A program made the translations under genes and the position numbers. From Membranipora membranacea (taxonomy: Eukaryota; Bryozoa; Gymnolaemata; Cheilostomatida; Membraniporidae): a stretch of DNA of 64,000 nucleotides. The stretch covers positions 4,231,501 through 4,295,500 of the forward strand of contig OU612074.1 in NCBI GenBank assembly GCA_914767715.1. Direction: 5' to 3'. The notes beneath the pieces are model-generated. The model worked only from the letters and a program-made list of their open reading frames with translations, made no database searches and was not told the origin of the DNA. Positions 38,888-51,258 of the stretch are shown here, one piece after another. Positions within the stretch are counted from its first letter, which is position 1. Each line of letters opens with the position of its first letter.

Positions 38888-41800
38888 ATGGCTACTGCTG
38901 TGTATTTAGATATAGATCAGTTTGATCTTGATGATGAGCAGGCTAAAACATTGTGGGAAGAGTGGTGTGAAAGACTAGATCAATATTTTATTGCAAATGG
39001 TGTTGACAAAACCAAAGAAACTGATGTTCCAAAGTGTAAGGCTATATTTCTGTCAAGAGTAGGCAGAAAGTGCTATTCGTTGATAAGAACACTGTGTCAC
39101 CCAGACAAACCAGACACCAAATCATTAGATGATTTACAAAAGTTAGTCAAAGGCCACCTGTCTCCAGCTCCTGTAGCAGAGAGATATGTTTCTTATAATA
39201 GAAGACAAACAGCGGATGAGTCCGTGTCAGAGTTTTTAAATGCCTTGAGAAAACTAGCAGAGACATGTAGTTTTGAAGCATTTAGGGAGGAAGCACTGAG
39301 AGATATGTTTGTGATTGGTCTACGTGACCGGGATACCCAGAAAAAACTTTTAGGTGAGCAAAACCTCACCTTAGTGGGTGCTTTCAATACAGCTCAAGGA
39401 CACGAGCGTGCTAGAAAGCATGTGGACAACATGACAGGAGAAATTCACAAACTGCAATTCTCAGGTAAGAAATCTAAAGATTTTAGAAATAAAGAGAGTA
39501 CTCGTGCTTGTTTCCATTGCGGTAAAGAAGGGCATTTCAAAGCTGACTGTCCAGATAGGAAAAGTTTCACAGGCACAACTAAGACTAGTAAACACAAATA
39601 TAGGAAACAAAAGGTTTACAAAGTGGATCAAACGCAATCAGTTGCTAGTTCAGACTCAGAATCTGAATACGATGATCATTTACATGCAGTTAGGGTGAGC
39701 AAAGTTGGTGAATCTAAAAGGGTAGGCCTACCCCCATTTATGATACAGATGAGGGTAAATGATGTACCTTTAGATTTGGAACTAGACACAGGTGCTGCAG
39801 TGTCAGTTATATCACTAAAGCAGTTCAAAACCCTTGGTGTTGAAAAGTTTGAACCAAGTGATGTAGGCCTTACAACGATAACAGGGCAACCAATCAAAGT
39901 TCTTGGGGAATGTAAAGTAAATGTTAAGTATCATGACGCTGTTTATACTGATATGCCTTTGATTGCTGCAGAGTCAAAGGGTCCTGCTCTACTTGGACGT
40001 GATTGGCTTGCAAAGATACAGGTAGACTGGAAGTTCATCAAGTCACTGAAGGAAAATAACCCAACTAGTCGTTTGGTACACAAGTACAGCACTTTGTTTG
40101 ATGGTCAACTTGGCAAGGTGAAAGATATTAAGGTCAAGCTAGAGCTGAAAGGAGGGGCTACACCTCGATTTTTCAAACCGAGATCAGTACCGTATGCAGT
40201 GAGAGAACCCATCAAAGAGGAGCTGGACAGACTTGTGTCAGAAGGTATTCTTTCAAGGATTGATTACAGTGAGTGGGGAGCTCCAATAGTACCGGTGAAG
40301 AAGCCATCAGGAAAGTACAGCATATGTGGAGACTACTCTGTGACCATCAATCCGCATCTGAAGGTGCCAGAACACCCGATGCCAAACATTGAAGAATTAC
40401 TGACAAAGCTAAACGGAGGGGAAAAGTTTACTAAGCTAGATCTCTCTCAAGCATACCAGCAGATTGAGCTTGACGAGGACTCTCAGGCTTATGTGGCTAT
40501 CAACACTCACTGTGGGTTGTTTGCACCAACCAGAGTCCCTTACGGCATATCAGCAGCACCATCATTGTTTCAAAGTGTGATGGACAGAGTGCTCCAGGGT
40601 TTGGATTGTGGATGCTATCTTGATGACATCATTGTCACTGGAAAGAATGATCAGGAACATTTACACAATCTGGAGGAAGTTCTGAGCCGTCTTAGCAAGT
40701 ATGGTTTCAAGCTGCAACGCTCCAAATGTGAATACATGATGCCTTCAATACAGTACCTAGGAAATGTGGTAGATAAGAATGGCATCAGGAAAGATCCTTG
40801 CGCAACAGAGGCAATAAGAGATGCGCCAGCACCAAAGAACTCGGGAGAAATGAGGTCATTTTAAGGCCTGGCAAACCAGTATAGAAAGTTTGTGGATAAC
40901 ATGTCTACCTTAGCAGCACCACTAAATGAGTTACTTCAGCACAAGCAGAGATGGAAGTGGACAGCTGAGAGACAACACTCATTTGACAGGATCAAGAGAA
41001 AAATTACAGAGGACACAGTACTGGCTCACTATGACCCTAAGGAGGAGATTTATCTAGCTGTGGATGCTTCTCCAGTAGGATTAGGAGCAGTAATAAGTCA
41101 TGGACGAGGCAAACATGAGAGGCCAATAGCATTTGCCTCACGTACTCTGACTGATGCTGAAAAGAACTATTCTCAGATTGACAGAGAAGCTCTAGCCATA
41201 ATATATGGTATCAAGAAGTTTCATTACTATCTATATGGTAGAAAATTTGTATTTTACTCGGACAATCAACCACTATGTCATATATTAGGATCTCGAAAGG
41301 GGCTCCCCAGCCTTGCAGCTGCAAGGATTCTCAGATGGGCTATTGGAATAGCGGGATATACATTCCAGGTGCAACACAGACCAGGTAGCAAGAATGGTTG
41401 TGCTGATGCACTGTCACGTTTGCCACTAAAGAAAACGGAGACGAATCCCGAGATCATCAAATGGACACAGGAAGCTAGAGAGTGTAATACTGAAGTTCTC
41501 GCTTCACTCCCAGTAACAGCTAGACAGATTGCACGTCAAACTCGTACAGATCCCATACTTTCCAAAGTAATGCACTGTGTGAAGACTGGCTGGCCAGCAG
41601 TGTCTGAAGCAACACTGGAAGTTTATCATCATAAAAGGAATGAAATAACGATAGAAGATGGCTGCCTTCTGTGGGGAAATCGCGTTATTATACCCAACAA
41701 ACTGAGATTTAAACTTCTGGAGGAGCTTCACCAGGGTCACCAAGGCATTGTGAAGATGAAGGCACTGGCAAGAATTCATTTCTGGTGGCCTAAAATTGAT

Positions 41801-42826
41801 AAAGAGATTGAGGCAGAAGTAAGGAAATGCTCACCATGTCAGCAGAATGCTGAAAGCCCACCTCAACTGTCCCACAACTCATGGGCTTGGCCGGATCGAC
41901 CATGGAGAAGGGTACATATAGACTTCGCACAGTTTGAAGGAGATTACTACTTTGTCATGGTAGACGCATTCTCAAAGTGGACAGAGGTTATCCTGATGTC
42001 AAGAGGTACCAATGCGGAGCGCACCATCAAAGCTCTGAGAAGTGTCTTCTCAAGACAAGGGCTATGTGAGGAGATCGTTGCAGACAACGGACCACCTTTT
42101 CCTAGCCTGGAATTACAGAAGTTTCTCCAGAAAAATGGAGTTAAGAGCATATTCTCAGCACCATTTCATCCATCATCAAACGGAGCCGCAGAAAGGTTTG
42201 TAAAAACATTGAAACGAGGGTTAAAGAAGAGCAACGGTAAGTTCTCTAAACTACATCGATTGCATGAGTTTTTATTAGTGTACCGCTCAACACCTCATTC
42301 TTTGACTGGTCAAACACCCTCAGAAATGCTCATGGGCCGTAGAATTCGCACTAGGCTTGATTTGGTGAGACCGGATATGAGGGCTCGCATCACTCAAGAA
42401 TCAGGAGGGGTGCAGCATCCCCGTGCGTTTGTTATTGGAGATCCAGTAATAGCTCGAGACTATCGAAACATTAGGAAACCTGGGTGGTTATCAGGCGTAG
42501 TAGTTGCCATAATGTCACCTGTCACTTACAGCATACAGGTCGAACTGAGGGGCGAGTTGGTAATTTGGAAAAGGCATGTAGACCAGCTTAAGGCCTGTGA
42601 ATTAGATAATTTTGAGGAGGGAAAGGAGTTTGAAGTCAATGATAGAAGCAAATCTCTGTTTAGAAATAACATGTCATCTTCTTCTGTTGTAGATAGGGAG
42701 GTTGGCCAAATTCCAGCAGAGACTACATTTAACGAGAGACCTGAATCAGAAGAAACTCCCCCACTAGATTCGGCAGTCACCGGTGCCGCTGCCACGCAGA
42801 CAACGCCGCCTCCCGACTTTCCTTAA
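38888..42826 (+). pseudogene. gag-pol: Gypsy-2 gag-pol polyprotein with a single nonsense codon
   Basis: ATG at 38888 (MATAVYLDIDQFDL). Gag capsid comes first, then zinc knuckle CFHCGKEGHFKADC (about 39515), protease LELDTGAAVSVIS (about 39776), RT with YLDDIIVTG (about 40616), RNase H LAVDASPVGLGAVISH (about 41055), integrase HHCC finger (HQGHQGIVK ... CSPCQ) and core (HIDFAQ, DNGPPFP, SSNGAAERF). One in-frame TAA at 40862-40864 falls between RT and RNase H, in the conserved 'F-x-GLANQYRKF' segment; no frameshift was seen. The stop at 42824-42826 is followed by the purine tract. A single mutation with LTRs that appear identical suggests very recent activity. Confidence 0.93.
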
Positions 42827-42885
42827 AGACTACGATATGACTGTTTAGAATCATTGTTGATGTAATTTTATATAGCGTGGGAGAA

Positions 42886-43161
42886 TGTTATGTATTACAG
42901 TTTTGTTATTATCCTTTAGTAGTTTCACTTTGTAAAGTGAAAGTCCTTTATGTTATCTATTACTTGATTGGTATTTCATTATTGTAAAGGCTCTTTTTAT
43001 TGGCCTATTTTAATCATTCGTCTGCATCCTTTTTGTTAGTTGTATATTAGATGTTAAACAAAGAAGATGCTTTGTTTAATAAGTTAATAATAAATAAACT
43101 TGTTAGCTTAGGGTTTTAAAGCTAGCACAACCAAATAGATGTCCAATCCATGTACAGCTCA
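42886..43161 (+). repeat. Gypsy-2 3' LTR
   Basis: 276 bp; no difference from the 5' LTR seen. Confidence 0.93.
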
Positions 43162-43208
43162 GTTGTAAGGTCAGTGGTTTTCCCATGCTTTTCACCCTTG
43201 CAGTAACA

Positions 43209-46200
43209 ATGGAATCACAACGGTCTCTGCTGAATTTTCAATTCTCAAAGAGTAAAAGGTAAGTTAATTCTAACTTATACCATATTCCACAGCAGTGGAT
43301 GGGCTCCTGATCAATATACTTAGCTTGTTGGGTTGTTGGATTCAGGAAACAGTGTTGAATAATTTGAGTTTCTCTCTCTCATTCTTGCAGTACTAACTGA
43401 AACTCTGCTCCCATTCACTCACCCACACTAGGAGTAGTCCAGGGCCAATTGATCCCTACTCAATTAAGATTGATAGATTGACTGGACCCACTTATTCATC
43501 ATCACCATACTTATGCTCTAATCCTAACTGGTTGTCAGTGTGAGTGATACAACTCTCATGAGTTTTGGAAATTTACACAATAGCACACTAGGCCTATCAC
43601 TATGATCACTATGATGGTTTGGTTATTCAAGGACATGTTGCTTTTAAGTGGGTATTTTAGTGAGATGGGACTGGAAATATCACTATTACAAATCAGTTAC
43701 ATCAACATTATAAAGCAAGCATGCAACTACTTACTATGACTCCCCAGGCTGTTTCACATTTGCCTTAATTTGCCTTAGGAGGAAAACTGATCTTGATACT
43801 GAGGACAATATAGCTAGCACTTCATCTACAGCCAACCAGGTAGTAATTATTCAGCTAAGAATTGTTGATCGCATCAACTGATTGATTTTTGGCTCGTTAG
43901 TTGTCACTGTTGCAGCCTTTTGAGACTATGAAACGCCATTTGGGATGGGTCAAGGTTGTATGTAGTTTCGTCCTGTATTATAATAGTCATAATATGATTT
44001 ATTTATAACAGAACGAAACTACATAGTCAAACTCTGTGTGGTGGTTAAGCTTTGCTAGTGCACACATACGTTTTACATAATGTATACTGTTGTAAGTGGA
44101 ACATGAATCAGATGTGATGAAAATACCAAATATCTGTGATAACATTATCAATGTCAACTATTATTTACCATAGGATGAACAAGAGACTGGTAGCCAGACT
44201 ACAAATGATACAGAAACAACTATAGAAACACCAGTAAGACACACAAATATGTTACAACCTATTGTCGAAGATTCATAGGATGACAATTTTATTCGTTTCA
44301 AATTGTTATTCCATTGTAATAGAAATAAAATTATGGAATACTGTGGTAATAGCATAGTCAAAATGAAGCAATTATGATATGGTATTCACGCTAAAGTTCG
44401 GGTTAATTATTTACCAATTACCAAATATGCCTCTGATAGTTTTTTTTTTAATTCACATGGCACTTATACAAGTCAACAATTCTCTTATAAACCTACACTA
44501 CGTTTTGCTTATTTACAGAAGACAAACAAAATCCCGTCGATCTACACACCTGATGAGTTCGAAGACAAATGTAGGGAGTATCCATGGCTCACGACAGGCA
44601 AAGAGGGCAGGCTGCTTTGTAGCACATGTATAGAGGTGAGCGCCCTCACGATTGATCAGGCTAAGGGTGTGTACATTCGCAGCCAATGGGTGACAGGTGG
44701 TGTATGAGGTAGTGGAGATGATGTATCAAAACAAAAGACATCTATACGTCGTAAGATTTTTGACCACTGAAAATCTGCGACACCCATTAAAGCTGAAGAG
44801 ATTTTGCATCAGGCAAATAAAGAACAGTTGAAACAGGGTTTCAGGGAACAAAATAAGGGCCAATTTGAGACTACTGAAAGACTGATTCGGTCAGCATATG
44901 CTGTGGCCAAAAACAATAGACCATATGTTTCCTATCAGGAGTACTGCGAGTTGCAGCAAACCAATGGCTTGGATATAGGTACTTGTTTACATTCCAGATA
45001 TGCTGGAACTGCTATGATAGATAGCATAGCAGAAGATATGAGAAAAATTCTTTGTGAGTCAATAATTAAAAACTGCCATCGCGTAAGCATTATGCTGGAT
45101 GAATCCACCACAGTCAGCAGGAAGACCTGTCTGGTAGTGTATGTACGATCAGCATGTCCTCAGAAAAAACTCTGATGAGAGTGAGTGTTTTGCGTTCCCG
45201 TTGGGTTTAGTTGAACTGCCATCCCTGAAGTCTCAGGATATCACAAAGTCTACTCTGAAGCTTTTAGCTGAGCATGGCTTCACAGATGAGTATTTAGCCT
45301 CAAATCTAGTGGGTGCATGCTCAGATGGTGCTTCTGTGATGCTTGGAAAGTACTCAGGTGTGCTAACCAAGCTGAAAGAGAAGTACCAAAACATCATATT
45401 GTGGCATTGTATGTGTCACAGAGTAGAGCTTGCCATGGGTGATGCGGTTAAATCTGTGACCCAGATAAACCATGTCAAGTCATTTCTTGACAAACTCTAC
45501 TCTGTATTTAGCCAAAGCCCAAAAGCTCAGCGTGAGCTTGAAGACTGCGCTCTTCAAGTTCATTTAGAGTTGCTAAAGATAGGTAGGGTGCTGGATGTAT
45601 GTTGGGTCGCATCTAGTTTTAGTGGTTTACAAGCTGTCTGGAAAAGCTACTCTGCCCTTCACAAATTTATGACCACCTCTGACACAGCTACTAATTCAAA
45701 ACATAAATCTATGTGTGAAGGTCTTAAAAATATTCTCGCATCTAATGGGTTTGTACACAACCTAGCTGTTATGTTAGATGCATTAGAGGCCATTTCTGAT
45801 CTGTCTAAGTCTCTACAGCGTGAGAACTGCTCACTTGGTGAGGCTTATGGTATGGTTACCCGTACAATCAGGGATTTGAGGCTACAAAAATCTGGTGCGA
45901 AAGGGCATTATTATTTCCTCTATGAGGAAGCTTCAGCAGGGGGAGAATTCAGAGGTGTGACTTTGGATGGCAATCGCCACAGCATGCTAAATAAATCAGC
46001 TTTCCTCCAAGCTCTGATTGACAACTTAAATAGCAGGCTGTACACCCAGGTTGGTTTTTCAAACCACCAGGAATTCTCCTCCCTGTTGGAAGAAATAGAT
46101 GTACTGAACCCACAAAAGTGGCCAACGGGTGTTTTGAGCCCATGGGTAAAAGGTGAGACCCAGCTGGGTTCACTTTGTAAGAGACTCTCTGTAGACTTTG

Positions 46201-46559
46201 GGACCGTTAGTGGGCATTATAGAGATTTTGTTGACAACCCAAACACTCAGCCCGCAAAAATCACTGAGCTAAAAACTATCATAAATACACTGCCAGTCAG
46301 TAGTGCTGACTTCGAACGAGGGTTCTCGACCATGTATGTCATTTGTTCTGATTTACGAAATAGCCTGACTGTCACACATATAAGCAACTTAATGTTCATT
46401 TCTTTGGTGGGGCCACCGGTCAGCAAATTCAAGCCTAAACGCTATGTTGACCGATGGCTCTTATCTCGTAGACATGCAGATTACAAAAATAGAGAGCTTA
46501 ACGTGAAGAAGGATTGTGCACCCCAAGAGCAGTACCAAATGCTCTGGGAATTATTTTGA
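43209..46559 (+). pseudogene. hAT transposase (KIAA1586/ZMYM-like type), disrupted
   Basis: Exons: 43209-43258 (ATG; MESQRSLLNFQFSKSK), 43779-43839, 44174-44233, then 44519 to 46559. The first three join in frame. The last begins KTNKIPSIYTPDEF and has a TTF-type zinc finger start (YPWLTTGKEGRLLCSTC). It continues through RVSIMLDESTTVSRKTCLVV (catalytic-core Asp region), WHCMCHRVELAMGDAV, and the C-terminal dimerisation segment SSADFERGFSTM. Damage: TGA at 44705-44707, TGA at 44768-44770, and a frameshift near 45165-45175 in an A run. Related host genes (KIAA1586, ZMYM-like) are domesticated, but position within intact hAT ends marks this copy as transposon-borne. Confidence 0.85.
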
Positions 46560-48268
46560 CTTTTGTGTGTCAGAAAGTTGCAACGGATTTGTAACACAAC
46601 GCTATTAATAATTTTTTAATAGTTATACCCTTTTAGTTTATTAGTTTTATTTAAATTTTATAGAAAACCTGTCAGCGCTAGCTGGTAAGTCAAACATTTA
46701 TATGTTTTTGTTCTTCTAACAGCTTTCATAATATAACTCTCAACCTAATCATGTCGCTAGTGGGTGGTATGGTGGTTTTGTTCCATGTGCCTGTCTTATG
46801 ATGTCGTCGCTTCAAGCTAACAATTTAAGAATCTTAACAGCGGCCCTTTGAATGTCGTAAGGACTTGATGCCTCTCAGTGATTACGAGTTTGAGATGTTT
46901 GAAAAACCTGCTTTAAACTGTTTACTACTCATAATGGTAAGTTTGACCCCATGATATTGTTACTGGTAATCATTTATTATTGTAAGAGAAATAACACATG
47001 TATATCTGATTGCATAATTTCACTGTGAAATGGATAGATTTACTCTATTTTGCTCCCTCATCTCAAAATTTTTCCGAGGCAGGAGGCCGCTCTGCCGCCC
47101 CTCCCGCACCCACCCCGGCGTCAGGCCGTTGGCCTGACATTGTTGGGATACTGAGTTGGGGTAAGAAAATTTTCCTCTCAACACCACTGGCTATATCCAA
47201 TGTCTCGATGTCCTGGGAAATGCTACAATAGATTTGTACAAGGTTGAGGAAACCTGCATCCACTCCCCTGCCAACAGTGGCTGGTAATTACGCCTATATG
47301 ATAGTTCTATATGAGCGGCCACAGCTGACAGGTACAGATGTCAGGCATTTTATGATCATTTTGATGGAAGGCAAGACGACAGGTTTAATTGACACCTGGT
47401 AGGCCTAATATATTCTTGCAGAGTATAATTCACACTACCCCAAACTTCTACACCTACACAAGATTACATAAAAAGAGGGAGTAACAAAATGAGAAATGCT
47501 AATAATTTTTGAATTTGAGATGGCTGTGTTATCGCTTTACGCTTTACATTTAACACTTTCTATGCCTTTTGTACTCTTTAAAAAAACACGAATATGACCA
47601 GACTTTAATCTCCTTCAGTAGTATACTATAAGAGTCTATATCAGGGGCTTTTACTCGCCCAGAAGGGGAATTCCCTACAATTATTGATTTTAAAAGCCAA
47701 AGCCAATAAACTAATAGCCTAATACTGGCATAAACATTCACAGTATGTCAGCTGTCTAGAACACTTATATCATTCACATAAGGCTGTGGATATTTTACAT
47801 TATAGGGGATTCCCCGCTGCTAACAAACAGTATTCATTACACAGAATGCACAATCTGAAAGCTTTATCATAGCAATCTCAATCACCCTTCATCAACAAGT
47901 GATAACTAATAGTTAACTACAATACCTTATTTGCGTTGGATAAGCCAGTCATGAGACACGTTCATAGCAAGTTCATAGCCCACTCACACTTGAGAACTGT
48001 TAGAGACACCAAAAGCTAAGGGAGGACTTCACTTAGGTATGTGTATTAGAAAATACATTTCAAGATAGTGGTCTGCACTGAATATCCTTTTACAATGGAC
48101 TGCCTTCTCTGTAGTTTATACAAGTCCAGTGGAAAGGCCTCTACAACCGGGGCATGCAACTGCTGGACTTGCTCAAACTAAAGAAGGCATGTGCTTTTAA
48201 CAGCTGCGTTGCAATGATTATGTTTATTAGTAAATGATCATACTTAAATAAAAGATGTACAGAACAAG
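46560..48268. other. hAT 3' subterminal region and intergenic sequence
   Basis: To 47189 this is the transposon's right end, including a GC-rich patch (47080-47135) with GGCGTCAGGCCGTTGGCCTGAC. After 47197 it is ordinary AT-rich sequence with nothing recognised. Confidence 0.5.
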
Positions 48269-48877
48269 TGTTATCTCTGAAACTAGGGGTTTTAGGAAAA
48301 CTGATACAACTAAACTCAATACAATCGATAGAACAGGCTCACCTCAAATCACTGTTACAAATGTCTGACTTGCTCAAGCAAGATCTTCTCAGTACCGAGC
48401 TATCAGTGGATTGTCCTCTCTACTAGCCGCCAGCCTTTTGGGTGACTCTACAAGTAATGTAATTCTCTTATGAGTAATCTAGCTGTCCTCACGAGTATAG
48501 GCTACATGTTGCACAGAAAACAGTCATGAGTAGAGTCCCTTTCCCAATCTTGCCTACTTCTTTTTCTTTTGTTTTTTGGTTGTAGCGTCCTTCAAGTTTT
48601 TCATTGTTTTGATTGGATCCATAATATGTAATAATATATATGTATATATGTATTTGGTACAAAGGGATAATATGATTCCTCAGTATGAAATATGATAGTA
48701 GTCTGCATGCATGTTTGCCGCTACGTGGCTGACTGGTTTTTGGCTGAGTCATGTTGTTTAAACCTTTGTACACAACTACATGTAAAAATAGGAGTTGCCT
48801 TCCTTTTTATGTGTGGTGGGGAAACTCCAACGTAATATATGATTGCTATTAGAATTTGACTAATATTCAATATAGCA
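48269..48877 (-). repeat. Solo LTR of the gag-only element family
   Basis: 609 bp, more diverged than the paired LTRs at 16238 and 21065, with internal deletions. Starts TGTTATCTC and ends ATATAGCA. Flanks are CAAG and CTAG, a degenerate 4-bp duplication. It arose by recombination between two LTRs. Confidence 0.82.
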
Positions 48878-48881
48878 CTAG

Positions 48882-51258
48882 TGTGAATTTCCCAATGTAG
48901 TTTGCAGTAGTACTCCATTTTGACATATCCCTGCTACTGTTTGTAGGCTTCACGTTTGCAAACTTTGCTATGTTTACATGTTTTATACATACTTCATACA
49001 TACATACATACATGCATACTACATTAAGTCACCCCAAATAGCTAAGCCAGAGGCTAGCCAAAATTTACTCATTAAGTGTAAATTAACTCTGTGTGGGCAC
49101 AACTCTGAACATTTAATTCTGGTATTATTACTCTGTCTAACTAGATCTATGTTTCAATGTTAAAATCATTTTTTGGGCATCACTGCGTTTCAGACCCAAG
49201 AATTGTTGGACAATTCTGTACAATTCTAGAATTGTTGGAAACTAACCCATATATCATTACCCAACCAGCAACCATTATTGTGCAATTAACCCTGCCTGCT
49301 AAATAAATTACATTCATTCTTGCTATTTTATAGTTATAGTATAAGCCTTTACAGTTCTAGTCAATATTACATAATTGGATTGACATTGTATTCAACTAGT
49401 TTGTATTTAGATGACCAGGCAAGATCTCCTGTAATGAATAGATATTGCTGTGCAAGGTAGCATCAAAGTCTATAACGTGGGAGGCCCAGGTTCAAATCCC
49501 CGCCGAGACAAATCTTTTCTTTTCGTCATGATGGAAATCGAAAGCATTCCATTTGAATTGTCCGCTTACAATTTTTGTAAGCACAGAAAAGTCTAAGTAA
49601 TGAGTATGATGACCCGTCAAAATACTTATGTTCAAATCTCTATAATTGTACAGAATTGTCCAGCAATTCTTGGGTATGAAACGCAGTGCATACAGCCGGA
49701 AATTCCTTTCTCTAATGCTAAAATAAGTTTGTACAATAATGAGGACGCTTGCATCCACTCCCCTGCATGCCACAAACAAAACATGGTCTGATAATAACGC
49801 ATATAAGATAGTTCTATATCAGCAGCCGCAGCTGACAGAGAGAGATGGCAGGGATTTTATATAAATTTCATTGACACAGGGTAGTATGGATGGATTTATT
49901 ACAATCACTGACAACGAAGCAGCGAAATTGGCACTGGTAAAAAAAAAATATAGAAAAATCAGGTCTCTGTGGTAAAAGTTAAAATGAATATTGTTTAGTG
50001 TGAGAATCAGATGTCATAAAGACCAGTCTCGGCCCCAAACACCTCTGTACTTCATGGTGCGGTAACGAGTAGGCCTAACAGGGCATAATTTGAATTCACA
50101 CCTACGCATTCTGCTTTTAGATAGAAAAAACCAATAACAAATTGAGCGGTGCTAATAGATATGAAATTGTGCTGCTAATAGCTTTTGAACTTGATATGCC
50201 TTTTGCATGCTCATGAAAAACCTGCATAGACACGGCGGCTGTAGGAACGAGGGTTACTAGTAGATAAAGCATTATATGATAACAAAGGACTATAAATGCC
50301 GTTTGCTCAATCAATATCTCTAATGTAATAATCTAGTCTTTTATGGTGTCATTGAGAGGGCTGTTTTAAAAGTAGATGAACTGAAACTGCTTGCTGACTG
50401 CACTTCAATAAGTGCCACTGTAACATTGTGAATAACACTATTACTAAATTTAGCTGAGTTAGAGGCGATCAAATCTCATGCCCTGTTTTCGTAGTCAGAC
50501 TCTTGACTGCTGAAACTACCTCGTTCCAAAAATTTAAGCAAGATCATGATTTGTTCGATGATTAAAATGAGGGTAACCATATTATTTGTTTTACCCGAAA
50601 AGCATGATGTACCATCGACTTTATCAGTTGTGACAGAGGCAGTTTAATCAAGTATAGTGATTGAATCTGTCTAACTAAGCTGCTTAGTGGTTTCTTGTTC
50701 CCCAGTCTGAGTGTATCAGCGATCAGGGGTTTGTACAAAATATAGAACCACTCAATACAACACATTTCTTTCACAAAGCTTTCAGTATTTCATGGTATCA
50801 TACTGCGCTGGTAGAGCACTAGATTTTTAAACCTCCTAGGTGCAACTGATGAAGTACGGGGGCAATTTCTAAAGCTACACATATTTTTACCTGGAAGAGA
50901 TAAAAACTTTTTCAGCGTCAAAATATTGCATAACTACTGCAGAACTAGCTGCCAGACTATTTAGCTTCGGTCCTTCTGTATTTTCCAGGTCTTCAAGTGT
51001 TGTAATCTATAACTCAATCAATTTCAGCCTTACGATGGCAATAAAACATCACTATAGGTAGTCATTCAACTGTAAACTCAATCCAAACTCAATGATACAC
51101 TAATCTCTACACTATAACTCAAGTGCTTATGTACCGGCCAAGTCATGGTTATTCTTGTTATTCACTATCGCGCTGTTAAACTGTAACTTCAAATGTAATG
51201 AACCCAACATTATAATTGCTGTAAGTACTATAGTTATTGTTTAGCAGGTGCCTTTCAG
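48882..51258. other. Intergenic sequence upstream of eIF4G copy 2
   Basis: Includes a CATA microsatellite (about 48985-49015) and a tRNA-derived 3' fragment (about 49468-49512). The segment GAGGCTAGCCAAAATTTACT (about 49051) recurs with changes near 37708 and 6890, a dispersed repeat. No gene recognised; upstream eIF4G exons or promoter may lie here. Confidence 0.4.

Larger units (their letters stand above)
38234..43161 (+). mobile_element. Gypsy-2: young, near-intact Ty3/Gypsy LTR retrotransposon nested in the hAT element
   Basis: Two 276-bp LTRs (38234-38509 and 42886-43161) start TGTTATG, end CAGCTCA, and look identical by eye. The target duplication is GTTGC/GTTGT (38229-38233, 43162-43166; one mismatch). 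A primer-binding site TGGCGACGAG lies at 38511, one base after the LTR, and a purine tract GTGGGAGAA abuts the 3' LTR. It encodes gag-pol in one frame with one stop. It inserted about 45 bp before the hAT transposase ATG, so the hAT element was there first. Confidence 0.95.
37817..47189 (+). mobile_element. hAT DNA transposon carrying a nested Gypsy element
   Basis: The 8-bp duplication GCTATATC flanks the element (37809-37816 and 47190-47197). Terminal inverted repeats are CAGTGGTGTTG at the left and CAACACCACTG at the right. An 8-bp duplication and CAGTGG-type ends are hallmarks of hAT transposons. Subterminal DNA is GC-rich with repeated CCCCAAC/GTTGGGG words at the left end (37826-37910), likely transposase-binding sites. 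It carries a disrupted transposase gene (43209-46559). Without the inserted Gypsy element the transposon would be about 4.4 kb. Confidence 0.9.

Noticed and set aside
50805-50860. tRNA-like GCGCTGGTAGAGC segment
   Set aside because: Only an A-box-like start; no B box or acceptor pairing follows.
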